DNA from: JAMXLO01 sp041487355
GTDB taxonomy: Bacteria; Pseudomonadota; Alphaproteobacteria; Acetobacterales; Acetobacteraceae
Length of the DNA: 6,566 bases
NCBI GenBank assembly: GCA_041487355.1
Contig: JBGPND010000257.1
Span: forward strand, 1-6,566
Direction of reading: 5' to 3'
Within the stretch, counting starts at the first letter, position 1, and the number at the start of each line of letters is the position of its first letter. Position numbers and translations under genes: made by a program. The notes beneath the pieces were generated by a model. It worked only from the letters and a program-made list of their open reading frames with translations. It was not told where the DNA came from and made no database searches. Positions 5,138-6,566 of this stretch are shown piece after piece.

Positions 5138-5378
5138 CGCCGGAAGTCGCGCGGTTTCTCGACAAGGCGCGCCAGTGCCTCGCGGACGCCGTGCTGTAGC
5201 AGCCGCTCGTGCCACGCATCGCCGGGCGTGAAGCCTACCTTGCCGCTTTTCACGCTGCCGAAGCGCTGCTCTACGAACGCACTGGCGGGTCGCCAAGACG
5301 CACCGGGGCCTGCGCGCGCAGTTCGCCCGCATCGCCGGCCTGATCGGCACGGAGGGTTCGCGTGATCCTGCATCCTGA
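5134..5378 (+). pseudogene. Degraded HEPN-domain toxin (HepT-like)
   Basis: From GTG 5134, overlapping the antitoxin stop (GTGA), the frame gives TPEVARFLDKARQCLADAVL and then meets TAG at 5197-5199. The same frame goes on with GREAYLAAFHAAEALLYERTG, a clear HEPN segment. Near 5285 one base is missing (ACTGGCGGGTC where ACTGGCCGGGTC would keep frame), and the next frame supplies RVAKTHRGLRAQFARIAGLI, holding the RX4H RNase motif. This frame ends at TGA 5376-5378, roughly 40-50 residues short of a normal HEPN protein of about 125-130. A nonsense codon, a frameshift and a lost C-terminal helix together show a dead toxin gene. Intact relatives are RNases controlled by MntA-type antitoxins. A sequencing error could explain one lesion but not all three. 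Confidence 0.87.
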
Positions 5379-5533
5379 AAACTTTGCAAGCTGATATACT
5401 GGCCGAGGTGGGTGTCCTGAGCGGGAACGCGCGAAAGCGTCATTACTAAGGGCCGACACAAGGGACTTTAGCTGGGTGTCCACAGCCCCGACCTCAGCAC
5501 CATCCGACGGTTGGCGTCTGCTGCATTTTGTGC
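5379..5533. other. Gene-free remnant stretch after the HEPN relic
   Basis: I see no gene here. It holds an extended -10-like TGATATACT (5392-5400) without a matching -35, and a short open stretch after the HEPN stop that ends LAEVGVLSGNARKRHY at a TAA (5447-5449), which faintly resembles a winged-helix C-terminus but is too short to assign. It is probably debris from the event that removed the 3' end of the HEPN gene. Confidence 0.4.
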
Positions 5534-5593
5534 CCGTGCTGACTCGGCGCGCGCACGGTGGAGCTGGGGACGGCAATGACCGTCAAGGAAATG
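5534..5593 (+). repeat. Direct repeat unit, copy 2 (relic operator plus gene start)
   Basis: A diverged second copy of 4714-4770. It has the inverted repeat CCGTGC (5534-5539)/GCACGG (5553-5558), GACT at the -10 position, CACGGT 16 bases before the ATG, and the identical 18 bases ATGACCGTCAAGGAAATG (5576-5593). The reading frame that follows gives MTVKEMVAAGAPSLGRLS and stops, resembling MTVKEMPGGASALP of copy 1. The rest of that gene is absent. The minus-strand nuclease-like gene ends inside this repeat, at 5583. Confidence 0.72.
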
Positions 5594-6254
5594 GTGGCTG
5601 CTGGAGCCCCATCGCTTGGCAGACTGTCTTGAGAAACGTGTGCTGGTCGTAACTACGCGCCAAACGCCTGAGATGCCGGCCGCAAGGATCCCACTGCTCG
5701 ACGTTACCCTTCTGCAAGCGGTAGCGCTCAAAGCGATCCCAGATGAAACCGATGATGTCCTGCCAGGTCAGTTGGAGGACCTCGCGATACCGCTCTCGCA
5801 GGCCAGGATCCCGGTCACGCCCGATTGCCACGAGGCGGACTCTTGTATGCCCAATGATCGCAACGCCGTCAGTGTAGATGCGCGTCGCTGCATCGCCTAT
5901 TTCCTCGTGCCGAAGGCACCCGATCGCAGCAAGTACCCGGTGCACGATTTCGCGGTCCGGTTTGGTCCAGGGACCGTTGAGCGTGCATGGCTGATTGGTC
6001 TTGACTTCTGTGATGACGACATCGTCGAAGCACGGCGACAAGAGCAGGCGCTTGTCGTCAACCATCGGCTCTGAGTGGTCAAATGCAAACTCTGCACGGT
6101 GTCGAAACCGAATGCCAAGGAGGTCGGCGTCGGTCCGCTGGCTTCCACGACGCGTGGGATGAACCACGAAATTCTCGATCTGGAGAAAACCGTTTAGCCG
6201 CAAATACCAATAGGCCACCCGTTCTGGCCTGAGATGTACCCCTTGCTGCGCCAT
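5583..6254 (-). CDS. Uncharacterised protein, PD-(D/E)XK nuclease-like
   Basis: A 223-residue protein resembling a scattered family of hypothetical proteins, none with a function I know. Visible landmarks are RVAYWYLRLNGFLQIENFVV (12-31), RGSQRTDADLLGIRF (36-50), VVITEVKT (79-86), TLNGPWTKPD (91-100), HRVLAAIG (105-112) and TWQDIIGFIWDRFERY (163-178). The Asp42/Asp44 then Glu83-Val-Lys85 spacing fits a PD-(D/E)XK nuclease core; that is an inference from the motif. The ATG at 6252-6254 is the earliest possible start, because TGA lies in frame three codons upstream; no good ribosome binding site is seen at the usual distance. The stop falls within direct repeat copy 2, so the final eight or so residues (LQQPPFP) come from repeat-derived DNA and the native C-terminus may have been altered. 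No partner gene is adjacent. Confidence 0.78.
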   Translation of the reverse strand: MAQQGVHLRPERVAYWYLRLNGFLQIENFVVHPTRRGSQRTDADLLGIRFRHRAEFAFDHSEPMVDDKRLLLSPCFDDVVITEVKTNQPCTLNGPWTKPDREIVHRVLAAIGCLRHEEIGDAATRIYTDGVAIIGHTRVRLVAIGRDRDPGLRERYREVLQLTWQDIIGFIWDRFERYRLQKGNVEQWDPCGRHLRRLARSYDQHTFLKTVCQAMGLQQPPFP

Positions 6255-6292
6255 CCTGGTTCATTCCCTACCCTGAGGTCGTATGCAGCTGG

Positions 6293-6315
6293 CGGCGGTC
6301 GAAACCGATCCGCCG
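6293..6315. repeat. Inverted repeat between the MBL and nuclease-like genes
   Basis: CGGCGGTCG (6293-6301) pairs with CGA-T-CCGCCG (6306-6315), a nine-pair stem with one bulged T and loop AAAC. It lies 39 bases upstream of the nuclease-like gene and about 100 bases past the MBL stop, so it could be an operator, a leader hairpin or an mRNA end. No T-run follows on the minus strand. Confidence 0.35.
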
Positions 6316-6413
6316 AGAGCCGTCATCCGATTCACCCACAGCTTCGGCTGAAAGCGCACAAGAAAGTCCGCGGCCATCAAAGAAATCCCTGTCTACATCT
6401 TGTGGCCTACGCT

Positions 6414-6566
6414 CTAACCCAAGCTGCTGCGCCAAACCTCCGGGATGAACGCGTAGCCGGAGCCGGCGCGCACCACGTGGCCAAACCCGGGAAAATCCAG
6501 ATGCATGCCGGCAACGCGCAGCCGATCGGTCGCGCCCATGTCCATGATGCGCCGGCGTGTCGCGAA
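6414..6566 (-). CDS. MBL-fold metallohydrolase, C-terminal fragment
   Basis: Fifty residues before the TAG at 6414-6416 read FATRRRIMDMGATDRLRVAG, then MHLDFPGFGHVVRAGSGYAF and IPEVWRSSLG. The arrangement of an RRRxxDM..TD helix, a GMHLxFPGxGH segment and a final aromatic-Pro-Trp strand is the usual end of MBL-fold hydrolases found in proteobacterial genomes; the His in GMHL is the likely last metal ligand. The zinc-binding HxHxDH motif lies beyond the window. The substrate cannot be told from this part. The gene runs the same way as the nuclease-like gene, with a 159-base gap that argues against tight coupling. Confidence 0.8.
   Translation of the reverse strand, partial: FATRRRIMDMGATDRLRVAGMHLDFPGFGHVVRAGSGYAFIPEVWRSSLG

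Noticed and set aside
4844..5461. Minus-strand open frame across the nucleotidyltransferase and HEPN relic
   Set aside because: It runs antisense to a recognisable nucleotidyltransferase and a recognisable HEPN remnant, so it is a shadow.
5379..5533. Winged-helix gene remnant ending LAEVGVLSGNARKRHY
   Set aside because: The open stretch is about 20 residues with no start codon or supporting motif; the resemblance is too faint to call.
5616..6074. Plus-strand open frame of 152 codons
   Set aside because: It is opposite the minus-strand nuclease-like gene, which has coherent motifs (TDADLL, EVKT, LNGPW); the plus frame does not.

Overview
The window looks like a high-GC alphaproteobacterial chromosome segment, most likely Rhodospirillales/Acetobacteraceae. 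The grounds are the GC- and G/C-third-position-rich codon use, the short SD-led r-protein operon with charged C-terminal tails on S6 and L9, and an fabD gene divergent to rpsF. This taxonomic call is inference from composition and layout.

Layout, left to right. (1) The 5' end of fabD (minus strand), then a DUF559 endonuclease-like ORF set between two GC-rich palindromes, then pyrF (minus). (2) A divergent AbrB-type antitoxin/PIN toxin (VapBC-type) pair with an inverted repeat in its promoter region. (3) The core operon rpsF-rpsR-rplI (ribosomal proteins S6, S18, L9), preceded by a hairpin-rich leader that may carry S6:S18 autoregulation. (4) A Xre/MbcA/ParS-type antitoxin plus RES toxin pair, preceded by a perfect 33-bp palindrome that overlaps a good promoter. 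(5) An MNT-type nucleotidyltransferase antitoxin followed by a decayed HEPN toxin gene. (6) A 190-bp stretch without a gene that ends in a second, diverged copy of the nucleotidyltransferase operon's promoter/operator and start region. (7) A minus-strand gene of an uncharacterised family with a PD-(D/E)XK-like nuclease pattern. (8) The C-terminal end of an MBL-fold hydrolase (minus strand), running off the window.

The housekeeping genes (fabD, pyrF, rpsF-rpsR-rplI, MBL hydrolase) are interrupted by accessory modules: three toxin-antitoxin pairs of three unrelated families and two nuclease-like genes. In all three pairs the toxin start overlaps the antitoxin stop by four bases and uses a non-ATG start (GTG, TTG, GTG). 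The most notable observations are the duplicated operator/start region bracketing the MNT-HEPN pair, the clearly broken HEPN toxin beside an intact antitoxin domain, the perfect palindromic operator of the RES system, the palindrome-bracketed DUF559 gene, and the uncharacterised nuclease-like gene. No wholly new system is proven; the strongest leads are the uncharacterised nuclease-like gene and the relic promoter repeat in which it ends.
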